DNA of 64,000 nucleotides. It comes from JACJVV01 sp047602755 (GTDB lineage: Archaea > Nanobdellota > Nanobdellia > Woesearchaeales > JACJVV01). A program made the position numbers and the translations under genes. This document shows positions 9,902 to 17,473 of the stretch, piece after piece. The notes beneath the pieces are model-generated. The model saw nothing but the letters and a program-made list of their open reading frames with translations. It did no database searches and had not been told where the DNA came from. The stretch lies in NCBI GenBank assembly GCA_047602755.1, contig JBLKOM010000002.1:186001-250000 (forward strand), in the 5' to 3' direction. The stretch's first letter is position 1; the number at the start of each line of letters is the position of its first letter.

Positions 9902-10405
9902 TTATTTAGACAATTCTTTTATCTCTTCAAGTGAAATTAGAAATATATGCTGTGATATTGGTGATATTTCATTATTATCACACATTTCTTCAACTTTGGA
10001 AATAGGTACAAATTTAATTAATGTAACATTTTTTGTTGGTTTTAATTCTTCTTCATATGCTAAAACATACAAATTAACAATTGCTTTATTACTTTCTATT
10101 TCATGCCTAAATTGTTTAATAAAAATAGGTGGTGCGTCTATTTTAAATGATTCATTTAATGTTCTAAACATTGCATCATCAAATGTTTCTTCACTTAGAA
10201 CCTCACTCCAGATTCCTAATTCAAATTTATCTTCAGATAACATCTTATTATTAGGAATTTTACAAATTAAAAATTCTTTTTTATCATTTACTATTATAAC
10301 TTTAATAGCTCTATGTAATAATTTTTTTTTAAAGATTTCATCACGCTTAGCCTTTCCTATAGCTTCATTATCATCATTAATGATATCAATGTATTGTTCT
10401 ACCAT
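9902..10405 (-). CDS. Nudix-like protein (degenerate Nudix box)
   Basis: A 167-aa protein with the start and fold order of isopentenyl-diphosphate-isomerase-like Nudix proteins: EQYIDIINDDNEAIGKAKRDE, then a hydrophobic strand AIKVIIVNDKKEFLICKI, then the position of the Nudix box. The box is poor: WSEVLSEETFDDAMFRTLNESF lacks the usual REXXEE glutamates and the leading Gly, so catalysis is doubtful. It could be a divergent hydrolase or a non-catalytic family member. It lies between the 516-aa gene and an intergenic palindromic element on the same strand. Moderately sure of the fold, not of activity. Confidence 0.6.
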   Translation of the reverse strand: MVEQYIDIINDDNEAIGKAKRDEIFKKKLLHRAIKVIIVNDKKEFLICKIPNNKMLSEDKFELGIWSEVLSEETFDDAMFRTLNESFKIDAPPIFIKQFRHEIESNKAIVNLYVLAYEEELKPTKNVTLIKFVPISKVEEMCDNNEISPISQHIFLISLEEIKELSK

Positions 10406-10489
10406 TTTTTTATTTAAAAATTCATTATTTAAAAAGATTTGTTGATTTTTCTTTGTATCTTTGTTAGTTTGTTTAATATCTTAAAATAG

Positions 10490-10560
10490 AAGTGTGAGCG
10501 AAGGGATTGTTTGTGAATGAAATGAACAAATTTCCGAAAGTAGCGACTGGACGTTTGAAT
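10490..10560. other. GC-richer imperfectly palindromic intergenic element
   Basis: Between the Nudix-like gene and tRNA-Leu lies a roughly 70-bp block that is clearly richer in G+C than the flanks. Its core TTTGTGAATGAAATGAACAAA is close to its own reverse complement, flanked by GAGCGAAGGG and AAGTAGCGACTGGACG. No open frame or tRNA fold fits it. It may be a dispersed repeat, a small RNA or a degenerate insertion. I see only one copy in this window. Confidence 0.35.
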
Positions 10561-10607
10561 CACTGACTATATTAATAATATTTTATATTTATATATAAAT
10601 ATAGAAA

Positions 10608-10730
10608 TGTGAGGGAAGGGATTCGAACCCTCGAACCTACTAAAGGACAGGATAGCCCTAAAAGTTCAATGGATAACCACTAAAACAGTTCCCTTGAGTC
10701 CTGCGCGTTTAACCACTTCGCTACCCTCAC
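10608..10730 (-). tRNA. tRNA-Leu(CAA) with one intron
   Basis: Cloverleaf on the minus strand: acceptor GTGAGGG/CCCTCAC, D-stem GCG/CGC, anticodon stem CAGGA/TCCTG with loop CTCAAG-A (anticodon CAA), a long class II variable arm starting TCCTTTAGTAGG, T-arm GAGGG-TTCGAAT-CCCTT, discriminator A. CCA is not encoded. The exons total 84 nt. A 39-nt intron (10654-10692) interrupts the canonical 37/38 position. Its ends form a relaxed bulge-helix-bulge: 3-nt bulges AG^G and CT^A with a CTC/GGG helix of three pairs and one A-A mismatch. Confidence 0.95.
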
Positions 10731-10779
10731 ATATTAATTAGAAATCTTTATTTGTATTAAAAACATTTCGTAGAATAAA

Positions 10780-11124
10780 TTATTTTTTTAATTTACCTAA
10801 TTTTGCTTCAATTTCTGCTAATTCATCATGTAATTTTTTTATGTCAGTATTAGGCTCTTGTTTTTCAGAATTTATCTTTATAGTTTTATCTGAAATATTC
10901 CTTAAATTTGTTTTAGGTACATATTTTTTTAGTCTATGAATTAATGAATTTATTTCTTTATTTAAGCTATTATATTCATATATCAAATTAATTTTTTGTT
11001 CTCTTATTCTTTTTATATTTTCATATTTTTGCAGCAATTGAATTATCATTTTATTTGTCCCAAGTAATTCTCTTCTAAAATCTCTTGGATTCTCAATTGC
11101 CATATAGAATGCTGATTCTTCCAT
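10780..11124 (-). CDS. small coiled-coil protein
   Basis: A 114-aa soluble protein without recognisable domain. It is mostly helix with heptad-like spacing: residues 24-65 (TNKMIIQLLQKYENIKRI onward) and a C-terminal coil of about 25 residues ending AEIEAKLGKLKK. It is the last gene of a minus-strand series. The next gene upstream ends 2 bases before this start, so translational coupling is likely. Given its place it is probably a cytosolic accessory of the Tad-like system, which is inference from location and coiled-coil content only. Confidence 0.7.
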   Translation of the reverse strand: MEESAFYMAIENPRDFRRELLGTNKMIIQLLQKYENIKRIREQKINLIYEYNSLNKEINSLIHRLKKYVPKTNLRNISDKTIKINSEKQEPNTDIKKLHDELAEIEAKLGKLKK

Positions 11125-11126
11125 TT

Positions 11127-11339
11127 TTATTCAAAAAGTGTCCTGTCTAAATAATCTATTTTTCTATCAATCTCATCAAGGTTATTATTCCATTGTTCAA
11201 GCTCTGCATCCTCTTCATTTTTTAAATTATTAATTGAACCTAAAACGTTTCTTGCATCACTTACTTTCTTTTTTATTAAGGTCATTATATCTACAATATC
11301 CTTATAATCTTCAACTTTAACATAAACTTTTTTTTCCAT
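11127..11339 (-). CDS. small coiled-coil protein, paralogue of the C-terminus of its upstream neighbour
   Basis: A 70-aa protein made of two helices. It aligns over nearly its whole length with the last 65 residues of the protein at 11342-12205: here NEEDAELEQWNNNLDEIDRK, there KDRELERWRLHLDDIHKK, followed by YLDRTLF versus YVDKILF. The Trp and the LD-I-K-I-Y-D-LF pattern are shared. This suggests a tandem duplication of a coiled-coil module in which one copy gained a long acidic/proline-rich N-terminus. It is spaced 2 bases from each neighbour, so the three genes form a tight operon. Confidence 0.7.
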   Translation of the reverse strand: MEKKVYVKVEDYKDIVDIMTLIKKKVSDARNVLGSINNLKNEEDAELEQWNNNLDEIDRKIDYLDRTLFE

Positions 11340-11341
11340 TT

Positions 11342-12205
11342 TTAAGCCTCATTAAATAATATTTTATCTACATAATTAATTTTCTTATGAATATCATCTA
11401 AATGTAATCTCCATCTCTCAAGCTCTCTATCTTTTGAATTTTTTATTTCATCAAGATGCTGAATTATAACTGAAGATGCCTTCATATCATTTTTAATTGT
11501 ATCTATATCTCCTAACATGGCTTTAAAGGCATCAATATCTACAAAAATAGGACCCGAAACTGTTCTTTTAAGAATTTCTTCTTTATGAGTTATTCCTGGC
11601 GCTTCATAACTAAAATCTTTTTCTTTGCTTCTTTGAACCTTTTTTTCCTCAACTAAATGTTTTACTTCTTCAGGAGTATTATAAAAACCTTCATCACTAA
11701 ATATAGCAGGTGGTTCTGGTACTTTTTCATTATCTGGTGTTGGTTCTTTTTGATTAGAATCTACATCTGGAACTTCTGGTATTTCAGGTAATTGTGGTTC
11801 ACTAGGTTCAGGTAAATCAGGTAATTCGTCATCTGACCTTTGATTTTCTGAATTGTTATCTTCATATTGTGTAGAATCATTTAAATTATCTTTATGATAA
11901 TCTGGTATTTTATCTTCATGTTCACTTACATACTCTAAATCATTATATTGTTTGTTATTCATTTCATCTGTTGTAGGAATCTCTTCATCTTCGATAGAGG
12001 GGTTATAATTTGTATCTTGTGCTTGTTGTTGATTATTGTCATTAATAGGCTCCATTTCATTATCCTGATTTATATTACCGTTAGAACTATTATTTTGATT
12101 AAGATCAAAATCATTTGGTATTTGATCATGCGTATTTACATCCTCTATTGGCGGCAATTCTTCCGGCAAGGGAGGAAGTTCTTCTTTTTTCTTAAACCAT
12201 CCCAA
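11342..12205 (-). CDS. acidic Pro/Asn-rich protein with C-terminal coiled coil
   Basis: About 287 aa. The N-terminus MGWFKKKEELPPLPEELPP leads into a disordered region of roughly 190 residues rich in Asp, Glu, Asn, Gln and Pro, with clusters such as LPDLPEPSEPQLPEIPEVPD. The C-terminal 70 residues are a coiled coil homologous to the next small gene. A longer frame starts at GTG 12220. I choose TTG 12205 because GGGGTG lies 7 bases upstream of it, an ideal Shine-Dalgarno spacing, whereas the GTG is inside that motif. This is the first gene of the three-gene coiled-coil cluster. Function unknown; a cytosolic scaffold is plausible. Confidence 0.72.
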   Translation of the reverse strand: MGWFKKKEELPPLPEELPPIEDVNTHDQIPNDFDLNQNNSSNGNINQDNEMEPINDNNQQQAQDTNYNPSIEDEEIPTTDEMNNKQYNDLEYVSEHEDKIPDYHKDNLNDSTQYEDNNSENQRSDDELPDLPEPSEPQLPEIPEVPDVDSNQKEPTPDNEKVPEPPAIFSDEGFYNTPEEVKHLVEEKKVQRSKEKDFSYEAPGITHKEEILKRTVSGPIFVDIDAFKAMLGDIDTIKNDMKASSVIIQHLDEIKNSKDRELERWRLHLDDIHKKINYVDKILFNEA

Positions 12206-12280
12206 ATTAGTACACCCCACTACTTAAATGTAAGAAATCATTTAAAAACAATATAAAGTTTATGTAGCACTTAACAATAG

Positions 12281-12907
12281 TTACATCTTAATTAGTATAA
12301 TATTTGCTTTTGTATAAAAATTCTTTATTTGTGAATTAATGTTGATTATTTTAAATTTATTTTTAATTATACTCGTAAATTCATTTAATGTGCAATAGTT
12401 ATGCTGAAATAATTCCATACCCATTTCATAATTTCTTTTTATGTCTAGTAAATAAGTTATTAATATATTTCTATGTCTAAATGTATCTATTACTAACAAT
12501 TTTCCTTGTGATTTTAAAATTCTGTGAGCTTCATTAATTACATGTTTTTTATTTCTCAAATGATGCAAAGTCATTCTGATAATAACTAAATCACAACTTT
12601 CTTTTTTTATCCTTGTATTACTTAAATCACTTAAAATTAATTTTATTTTTTTAGTACATTTACTAGAATTATATTTTTCTTTACAAATATTAATCATTTC
12701 TTTGGAACCATCAATTCCATATAATATTTTACATTTGTTAATAATACTAGGAAATGATATTCCAGTACCACAGCCAAAATCAGCAATAACTAAGTTATCT
12801 CCAACAACATTTCTTTTTAAGAATGAATTGTATTGATTTGTTCTTTTTGATGTATTAACTTGTTTATCATAGATATACGCTTTTTTTCCTTTTATTATTC
12901 CTTTCAT
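12281..12907 (-). CDS. class I SAM-dependent methyltransferase
   Basis: A 208-aa methyltransferase: motif I VIADFGCGTGISFP, acidic residue in YGIDGSKEM, then LILSDLSNTRIKKESCD and IIRMTLHHLRNKKHV. It resembles UbiE/Methyltransf_11 proteins; substrate unknown. The open frame extends upstream to 12940, but that would run into the 3' end of tRNA-His, which ends at 12920. The internal ATG at 12907 begins 12 bases after the tRNA and is the likelier start (MKGIIKGKKAYIYD). It may be co-transcribed with the tRNA. Confidence 0.82.
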   Translation of the reverse strand: MKGIIKGKKAYIYDKQVNTSKRTNQYNSFLKRNVVGDNLVIADFGCGTGISFPSIINKCKILYGIDGSKEMINICKEKYNSSKCTKKIKLILSDLSNTRIKKESCDLVIIRMTLHHLRNKKHVINEAHRILKSQGKLLVIDTFRHRNILITYLLDIKRNYEMGMELFQHNYCTLNEFTSIIKNKFKIININSQIKNFYTKANIILIKM

Positions 12908-12919
12908 TTTAGAAAAAAG

Positions 12920-13066
12920 GGCGGCCCCCGAGACTTTCACAATAATGTATTAACATTTTTGATTTGAACTCGGGCCAGAAGATGACTGCATTATCTTTAT
13001 GCAAAAGATATTACTTACTTCTGAATCCACAGTCTTCTATGCTAACCGGGCTACACTAAGGCCGCC
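12920..13066 (-). tRNA. tRNA-His(GTG) with two introns
   Basis: Minus-strand tRNA: encoded G-1, acceptor GCGGCCT/GGGCCGC, C73 opposite G-1 (a histidine identity pair), D-stem GTGT/GCAT, anticodon stem GAAGA/TCTTC, loop CTGTGG-A with anticodon GTG, 4-nt variable loop, T-arm CCGAG-TTCAAAT-CTCGG. Exons total 75 nt. Intron 1 (12984-13026, 43 nt) is at 37/38 with a strict BHB: helix CTGT/GCAG, bulges GG^A and TC^A. Intron 2 (12934-12962, 29 nt) is at 59/60: flanking helix CCGAG/CTCGG, bulges AA^T and AG^T, central helix TTCA/TGAA, inner stem CAAAAATG/CATTATTG with one mismatch. Confidence 0.93.
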
Positions 13067-13092
13067 ATTAATCAGAAAAAACATAAGCAATT

Positions 13093-13689
13093 TTATAAAG
13101 CTTTTCTTAGCTTATTAAAGAGCATTTGAATAAAAGAAGGTATCATATAAAATATCATATATAAAACTGCGATATCAATTAAGTTTGAAAGATTATAATT
13201 TAATCCAAAGTAATTAAATATCATTACATTAACTATAATTATAAATCCAGTGTTAATAAATCCAGTAGTTACAACAAATATTTTAGCATATTTATTTTGT
13301 GTAAAAAAAGAACTTTTTAAGTTGTGCAAAAGAAAACTATAAATCATTCCAAAACCTAATCCAAAAATTCCTATCAATACATAAACTAATGGATCAAATT
13401 TCAAGAAAATGATTAGGAATGCAATAATTCCTGACATAAAAATATTAGAAAACAATGTTACAATTAAAAAAGTCCAATATGCAATCTTATCCCATTCATT
13501 AGGAGTACTTAATCGTTCATTATGTATTTCTTCTAATCTTTTAATTCTAATTGCAGAACTTTCTAATATGTCCTCAGTAGTAATACTTTTTATATTATCT
13601 TTTTTAATATTCTTAATAGTACTTTTTTTATTTTTCTTCGAATTCTTTGTCTTTTTATTACTTGATTTTTTCTTATTATTTTTACTCAT
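13093..13689 (-). CDS. membrane protein with Lys-rich N-terminus
   Basis: A 198-aa protein. The first 45 residues are an extreme Lys/Asn/Ser stretch, probably cytosolic and nucleic-acid- or protein-binding. About 25 further polar residues precede four hydrophobic segments, at about 73-92, 97-117, 133-155 and 168-190. No family recognised. It overlaps the MinD-like gene upstream by 8 bases, so the two are translationally coupled and may work together, as ParA/MinD ATPases often do with a membrane partner. Association with the Tad-like locus is inferred from position. Confidence 0.75.
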   Translation of the reverse strand: MSKNNKKKSSNKKTKNSKKNKKSTIKNIKKDNIKSITTEDILESSAIRIKRLEEIHNERLSTPNEWDKIAYWTFLIVTLFSNIFMSGIIAFLIIFLKFDPLVYVLIGIFGLGFGMIYSFLLHNLKSSFFTQNKYAKIFVVTTGFINTGFIIIVNVMIFNYFGLNYNLSNLIDIAVLYMIFYMIPSFIQMLFNKLRKAL

Positions 13690-14485
13690 CGTCTTCTTCT
13701 AATAAATTTTCATACCATTTCTTAAGTCCAACTTTTTCCATTGCTATTTCCATCTTAGTTTTTTGTTGAACTTGTTCTTTTTTGTATTCTTTACCAATTA
13801 AATTACATGCTAATTTTTCTATATCCTCGCTAACTGGACTATCAGGATGACTATATAATACTGGATATTTTAATTTTAATGATTCAAGAATATTTTTATG
13901 TTGTTGTATTACTCCTATTATTTTTTTCCCAATAAGTGTTTGAATATTTTCAATTTTCATATCATATTCTTTCCCAGAATATTTATTTACAATTATTCCT
14001 AAAATTGTTTGATTATTTTGTTCTATTACTTTTATCAGCTTAAGTGTTTCAGTAACAGATATGAAGTCTGGTGTAGTTAAAAGTATTACATCTGTTGCAT
14101 GCTTAATAATATCAACATTGTCATCTAATCCAGAATTTGTATCGATAATTAATGCTTCAGCATATTCTTCTAGTTTTCTGATACTCTTATTAAATTTATT
14201 TATATCTTTTTTATTTAAATGTTCTAACGAAATATTTCCAGGGATTAATCTTATTCCTGATTGATGCTTATATACACAATCAGTAATTTCTTTTCCTTCT
14301 AATGCTGATATTATTGTTTCTTCAAAATTTGATTTACCTAACATTAAACCAATGTTTGGAGATTTAAAATTACCATCGATAAGAATAATTTGTCTACCAT
14401 ATTTAGTTAATGCTAAACCTAGATTTAGTGCAATGGTGCTTTTTCCTACACCCCCTTTTCCAGATGCTAGTACTATTATTCTCAT
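13682..14485 (-). CDS. minD: MinD/ParA-family ATPase
   Basis: A 267-aa deviant-Walker ATPase: GKGGVGKST at residues 9-17 with the signature first Lys, switch region IDGNFKSPN near 39-47, and LIIDTNSGLD near 109-118, where many MinD proteins have DxPxG. The tail ends EKVGLKKWYENLL, a short amphipathic helix that could act as a membrane-targeting sequence. MinD/ParA relatives position archaella, pili and chemosensory arrays. Its place between membrane and helical proteins beside the Tad-like genes suggests such a role. It overlaps the gene upstream by 4 bases (14482-14485). Family assignment is firm; the cargo is inferred. Confidence 0.88.
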   Translation of the reverse strand: MRIIVLASGKGGVGKSTIALNLGLALTKYGRQIILIDGNFKSPNIGLMLGKSNFEETIISALEGKEITDCVYKHQSGIRLIPGNISLEHLNKKDINKFNKSIRKLEEYAEALIIDTNSGLDDNVDIIKHATDVILLTTPDFISVTETLKLIKVIEQNNQTILGIIVNKYSGKEYDMKIENIQTLIGKKIIGVIQQHKNILESLKLKYPVLYSHPDSPVSEDIEKLACNLIGKEYKKEQVQQKTKMEIAMEKVGLKKWYENLLEEDDE

Positions 14486-14928
14486 TTTTCAAATAGTTTT
14501 TTAACAAATCTAAGAAAATCTACACTTTTATGATAATAATCTGAGGCTATGTCAATAGTTATTTCTATATCATTTCCATCAATATTTGATATAGCAACCA
14601 AATTCCTTCTAAACTCATGCAATGCTTTTGTTTTACTTCTATTAATTTTTCTTAGTAAAATATAGAAATCAAGATAGTTTTGCATATCATCATTGTCTTT
14701 ATAGATCTCTTTTAGTACAGTTACTTTTGCAAAAGGACTTGCGGGATTAATCTTAATTTTTTCTTCATTAATCAATACTAGTCCGTCAATAACAAAATCA
14801 AATGAAGCAATTAGTCTTAAAATTAAACTATCTATGACATCTCCAGTTCTAGTATACTTTAAACTTACATAAAGGAGATGTTCAGCTCTCTTCATTTCTT
14901 GACTTGCGTAAAAAAGTGATTCTTGCAT
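14482..14928 (-). CDS. small helical protein
   Basis: A 148-aa all-helical soluble protein of unknown function. It has a conserved-looking YASQEMKRAEHLLYVSLKYT opening and a basic central helix containing KTKALHEFRRNLVA. The helical bundle shape faintly recalls HEPN-like folds, but no catalytic motif is clear. It overlaps the upstream 171-aa gene by 47 bases in another frame and the MinD-like gene by 4 bases, so the three are one translationally linked unit. Probably a partner of the MinD-like ATPase or the membrane platform, by location only. Confidence 0.7.
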   Translation of the reverse strand: MQESLFYASQEMKRAEHLLYVSLKYTRTGDVIDSLILRLIASFDFVIDGLVLINEEKIKINPASPFAKVTVLKEIYKDNDDMQNYLDFYILLRKINRSKTKALHEFRRNLVAISNIDGNDIEITIDIASDYYHKSVDFLRFVKKLFEK

Positions 14929-15391
14929 CTGATGTTATGCTAATAACCTCATCTATAAATACTTTTGTCTTATCTTGAACTTTTTTAAGTGTTTCAATAC
15001 TAATTTCTTTAATTTCATAGTTATCATTACATATGATTAACTTGTTACCTCGTGAGAATTCTATTGGGCTATCATTATGTGCAACAATTATTTCCTTTAA
15101 ATCGCGCATTATTTTAGTATAATTAGAGTCAAGATTATACTTGTCTATAACTTTATTTTTAAAAATTCTTAATTTTGATTCAAAATTGTCTTCAAATAAG
15201 TCAATTCTTTTAAACTTTAATTCATAATATAGGATACTACCCATTATTTGAGTAGATGCTAAGAATAGATGGTTAACAATACTTAAAAGTACTTTATTTT
15301 CTTTTATTAGTGGGTAAGTAAATGATATCCCCTGATTTGCATTTTTAAGGTTTAATAATGCTTTTTCCCTTAATTCAAGGTATTTTTCCAT
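14882..15391 (-). CDS. small helical protein, first gene of the MinD operon
   Basis: About 169 aa, helical, soluble, not recognised. It shares size and general layout with the next gene (a long N-terminal helix, then LSIVNHLFLASTQIMGSIL, then a Lys-rich centre). The frame opens at TTG 15397, but the ATG two codons later at 15391 is the likelier start. It is divergent from the first of the three small membrane proteins, sharing a 92-base promoter region. TATA-like sequences face both ways. Confidence 0.7.
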   Translation of the reverse strand: MEKYLELREKALLNLKNANQGISFTYPLIKENKVLLSIVNHLFLASTQIMGSILYYELKFKRIDLFEDNFESKLRIFKNKVIDKYNLDSNYTKIMRDLKEIIVAHNDSPIEFSRGNKLIICNDNYEIKEISIETLKKVQDKTKVFIDEVISITSDARITFLRKSRNEES

Positions 15392-15482
15392 TTTCAAAAG
15401 AATATTATCTTATATGTATATAAAAAAGATTATATTTAATTCACAGAAAGATTTATATATACTAATTTTTAAAAATTAGATA

Positions 15483-16055
15483 ATGGCAGAAGTATCAACC
15501 TTCAGAGGAACATTATTATTTTTTGATCGGCTTGGGGTATATGATGTAATACTTCCATTTCTATTGGTTTTTACTATTGTTTTTGCAATTCTTGAAAAAA
15601 CAAAAGTATTAGGTACTGAAGTTTACGAAGGGCAAAAAGTAACTAAAAAGAATCTAAACGCAATGACTTCATTTGTTATTGCATTCTTAACTGTTGCTTC
15701 AAGTCGTATAGTATCAATAATTAATCAAACTGCAGCTCATATAGTTATTTTACTATTAGTATCAATTTTCTTTTTGATGTTAGTAGGTTCCTTTATGAAA
15801 GAAGAAGATTCACCATTTTATTTAACAGGTGGCTGGCAAATGCTTTTTATGGGTATCATGTTTATAGGTGTAGTTCTTATTTTTATGAATGCAATCACTT
15901 ATGAGAATAGAACTTGGTTAGAAATAATCTTTGACTTTTTAGCTGATTTTAACAATAGTACAGTTGTTTCATCAATTATACTAATAATCATTGTTGTGTT
16001 TTTTATGTGGTTTATCATGAAAGGTGCAGATCAGGGACCATCAAAAGAAAAATAA
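15483..16055 (+). CDS. four-helix membrane protein, paralogue 1 of 3
   Basis: A 190-aa membrane protein with about four transmembrane helices. The first carries the family motif ILPFLLVFTIVFAILEKTKV followed by LG and a polar KKNLNAM loop. The next two genes repeat this design, so the three are tandem paralogues. The ATG lies about 27 bases after GAAAGATTTATATATA, a BRE/TATA element, implying a leaderless transcript. Families with this LPF-FAIL-K-LG signature appear lineage-specific to me. Function unknown; location suggests a membrane component of the Tad-like machine. Confidence 0.78.
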   Translation: MAEVSTFRGTLLFFDRLGVYDVILPFLLVFTIVFAILEKTKVLGTEVYEGQKVTKKNLNAMTSFVIAFLTVASSRIVSIINQTAAHIVILLLVSIFFLMLVGSFMKEEDSPFYLTGGWQMLFMGIMFIGVVLIFMNAITYENRTWLEIIFDFLADFNNSTVVSSIILIIIVVFFMWFIMKGADQGPSKEK

Positions 16056-16128
16056 TTAATTAAATAAAAATAAATATTTAATATTTAAAATATGCATTTT
16101 AAAAAATGCTACAATATATGCTTATAGA

Positions 16129-16158
16129 TGTCTTTTTATATAAACATTTATAAAGACA
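16129..16158 (+). promoter_or_regulatory. inverted repeat bracketing a TATA box
   Basis: TGTCTTT (16129-16135) and AAAGACA (16152-16158) are perfect 7-bp arms around TTTATATAAAC, the probable TATA box for the gene at 16199. A repressor bound here would block TBP. An AAAGGAGGTCT Shine-Dalgarno sequence follows just before the ATG, so unlike paralogue 1 this gene has a leader. Confidence 0.4.
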
Positions 16159-16198
16159 AACATTCAAATTAATATTGTTATTAAAGGAGGTCTAAAAA

Positions 16199-16792
16199 AT
16201 GAACTTCACAACATTCATAGAAACTCTTAGTAGATGGGGAGTTGCAGAAGTATTATTACCATTCATACTTATATTTACAATTGTTTTTGCAATTTTGCAA
16301 AAAAGTGAAATATTAGGAAAAGGTAAAAAAAATTATAATTCAATGGTTGCATTGGTCTTTGGTCTTGGAATAGTTTTTTCACATGTTTTAAATTTTTATC
16401 CAACTGGTGTAAGTCCTGTTGATTTGATTAATCGTGCATTACCTCAAGTTTCAATTGTACTTGTAGCAATTGTTGCACTGTTATTGATTATTGGAATAAT
16501 GGGTGGAGAGGTTAAATGGATAGGTTCAAGCATTTCAGGATGGCTTGCAATAATCAGTTTATTAATAATCTTATACATCTTTGGAAGAGCATCAGGATGG
16601 GGCGGATTTATGGCTGAAACACCACAATGGTTAAGATGGCTAGATAATCCAGATACACAAGCTTTTATCATAATAATTTTAGTGTTTGCAATTTTAATAT
16701 GGTATATCACTAAAGATGAAACAAAGCAAAAGAGTAACATCCTGACAAGTGTTACAGAAGACATTGGCAAACTTTTCGGTGGCGGAAAGTAA
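16199..16792 (+). CDS. four-helix membrane protein, paralogue 2 of 3
   Basis: A 197-aa membrane protein, about four transmembrane helices. Its first helix LLPFILIFTIVFAILQKSEI, then LG and the GKKNYNSMVAL loop, matches paralogue 1 closely. Helix three is followed by a Trp-rich segment (GWGGFMAETPQWLRWLDN) probably facing outside, and the C-terminus is cytosolic. It has the strongest Shine-Dalgarno of the cluster (AAAGGAGGT, 7 bases before the ATG), implying high expression. It is followed after 15 bases by paralogue 3. Function unknown. Confidence 0.78.
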   Translation: MNFTTFIETLSRWGVAEVLLPFILIFTIVFAILQKSEILGKGKKNYNSMVALVFGLGIVFSHVLNFYPTGVSPVDLINRALPQVSIVLVAIVALLLIIGIMGGEVKWIGSSISGWLAIISLLIILYIFGRASGWGGFMAETPQWLRWLDNPDTQAFIIIILVFAILIWYITKDETKQKSNILTSVTEDIGKLFGGGK

Positions 16793-16807
16793 TTTTTTTA
16801 TTTTACA

Positions 16808-17425
16808 ATGGCAGATCTTATTGAAGGACTAGCATTAATCGATGGTCTTCATAGGTTTATGCCTGCTTTATTAGTTCTTCTTCTCCTTTATGCTATTTTA
16901 GAATATTCTAAAGCATTAGGAAAGAATCCTTTCGTTAATGTGATGATTTCACTTGTTGTAGCTTCTTTAGTTTTGGTAAGTGAAGCAGCTAGCAACATTC
17001 TTGCTTTTATGGCACCATGGTTCATTGTAATGTTCTTTTTTATTATGTTTATGTTAATTGCATTTAAATCAATGGGAATTAATGATGGACAAATCATGAA
17101 TGCTATGCGAGAAAATACAGGAATAGTATGGACAGTTATTTTTGTAGGTATTGTTATTGCTGCAATTGGTTTAGGAAATGTGTTAGGCCAGCAACTACTA
17201 AACTTTCAGCCAGGTGTACAAAGTTATCAGCAAAACCCCGATGGAACATTTACATCTCCTGGTGGAGAAATAGTTGCACAATTACCTGAAGGTGCAACTG
17301 CTACTTCTGATTTCCAAAATAATCTGACTAGAACTTTATTCCATCCTAAAGTATTAGGATTTGTTTTAATAAGCTTAATTGCAGTCTTTACAGTACAATT
17401 TATGACTAAAGGTGCTTATGATTAA
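16808..17425 (+). CDS. four-helix membrane protein, paralogue 3 of 3
   Basis: A 205-aa membrane protein, more divergent than the other two. MPALLVLLLLYAILEYSKAL then GKNPFVNVMISLVV keeps the helix-LG-N-loop-helix pattern. A polar segment of about 55 residues (GVQSYQQNPDGTFTSPGGE onward) lies between helices three and four, so it should form an external or periplasm-like domain absent in paralogue 1. It is co-transcribed with paralogue 2 (15-base gap) and convergent with the coiled-coil gene at 17474. Function unknown. Confidence 0.76.
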   Translation: MADLIEGLALIDGLHRFMPALLVLLLLYAILEYSKALGKNPFVNVMISLVVASLVLVSEAASNILAFMAPWFIVMFFFIMFMLIAFKSMGINDGQIMNAMRENTGIVWTVIFVGIVIAAIGLGNVLGQQLLNFQPGVQSYQQNPDGTFTSPGGEIVAQLPEGATATSDFQNNLTRTLFHPKVLGFVLISLIAVFTVQFMTKGAYD

Positions 17426-17473
17426 CTCTTAAAAGTATGTTTTAAAAACCTAAAACTTAATCAAAGAACAATT

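Noticed and set aside
9871..9909. 12-codon frame MATTRIPNALII
   Set aside because: Too short, and its end overlaps the Nudix-like gene stop; no supporting signal.
12908..12940. Upstream extension of the methyltransferase reading frame (MKVSGAALFSK)
   Set aside because: It overlaps the 3' exon of tRNA-His; a normal ATG starts just after the tRNA.
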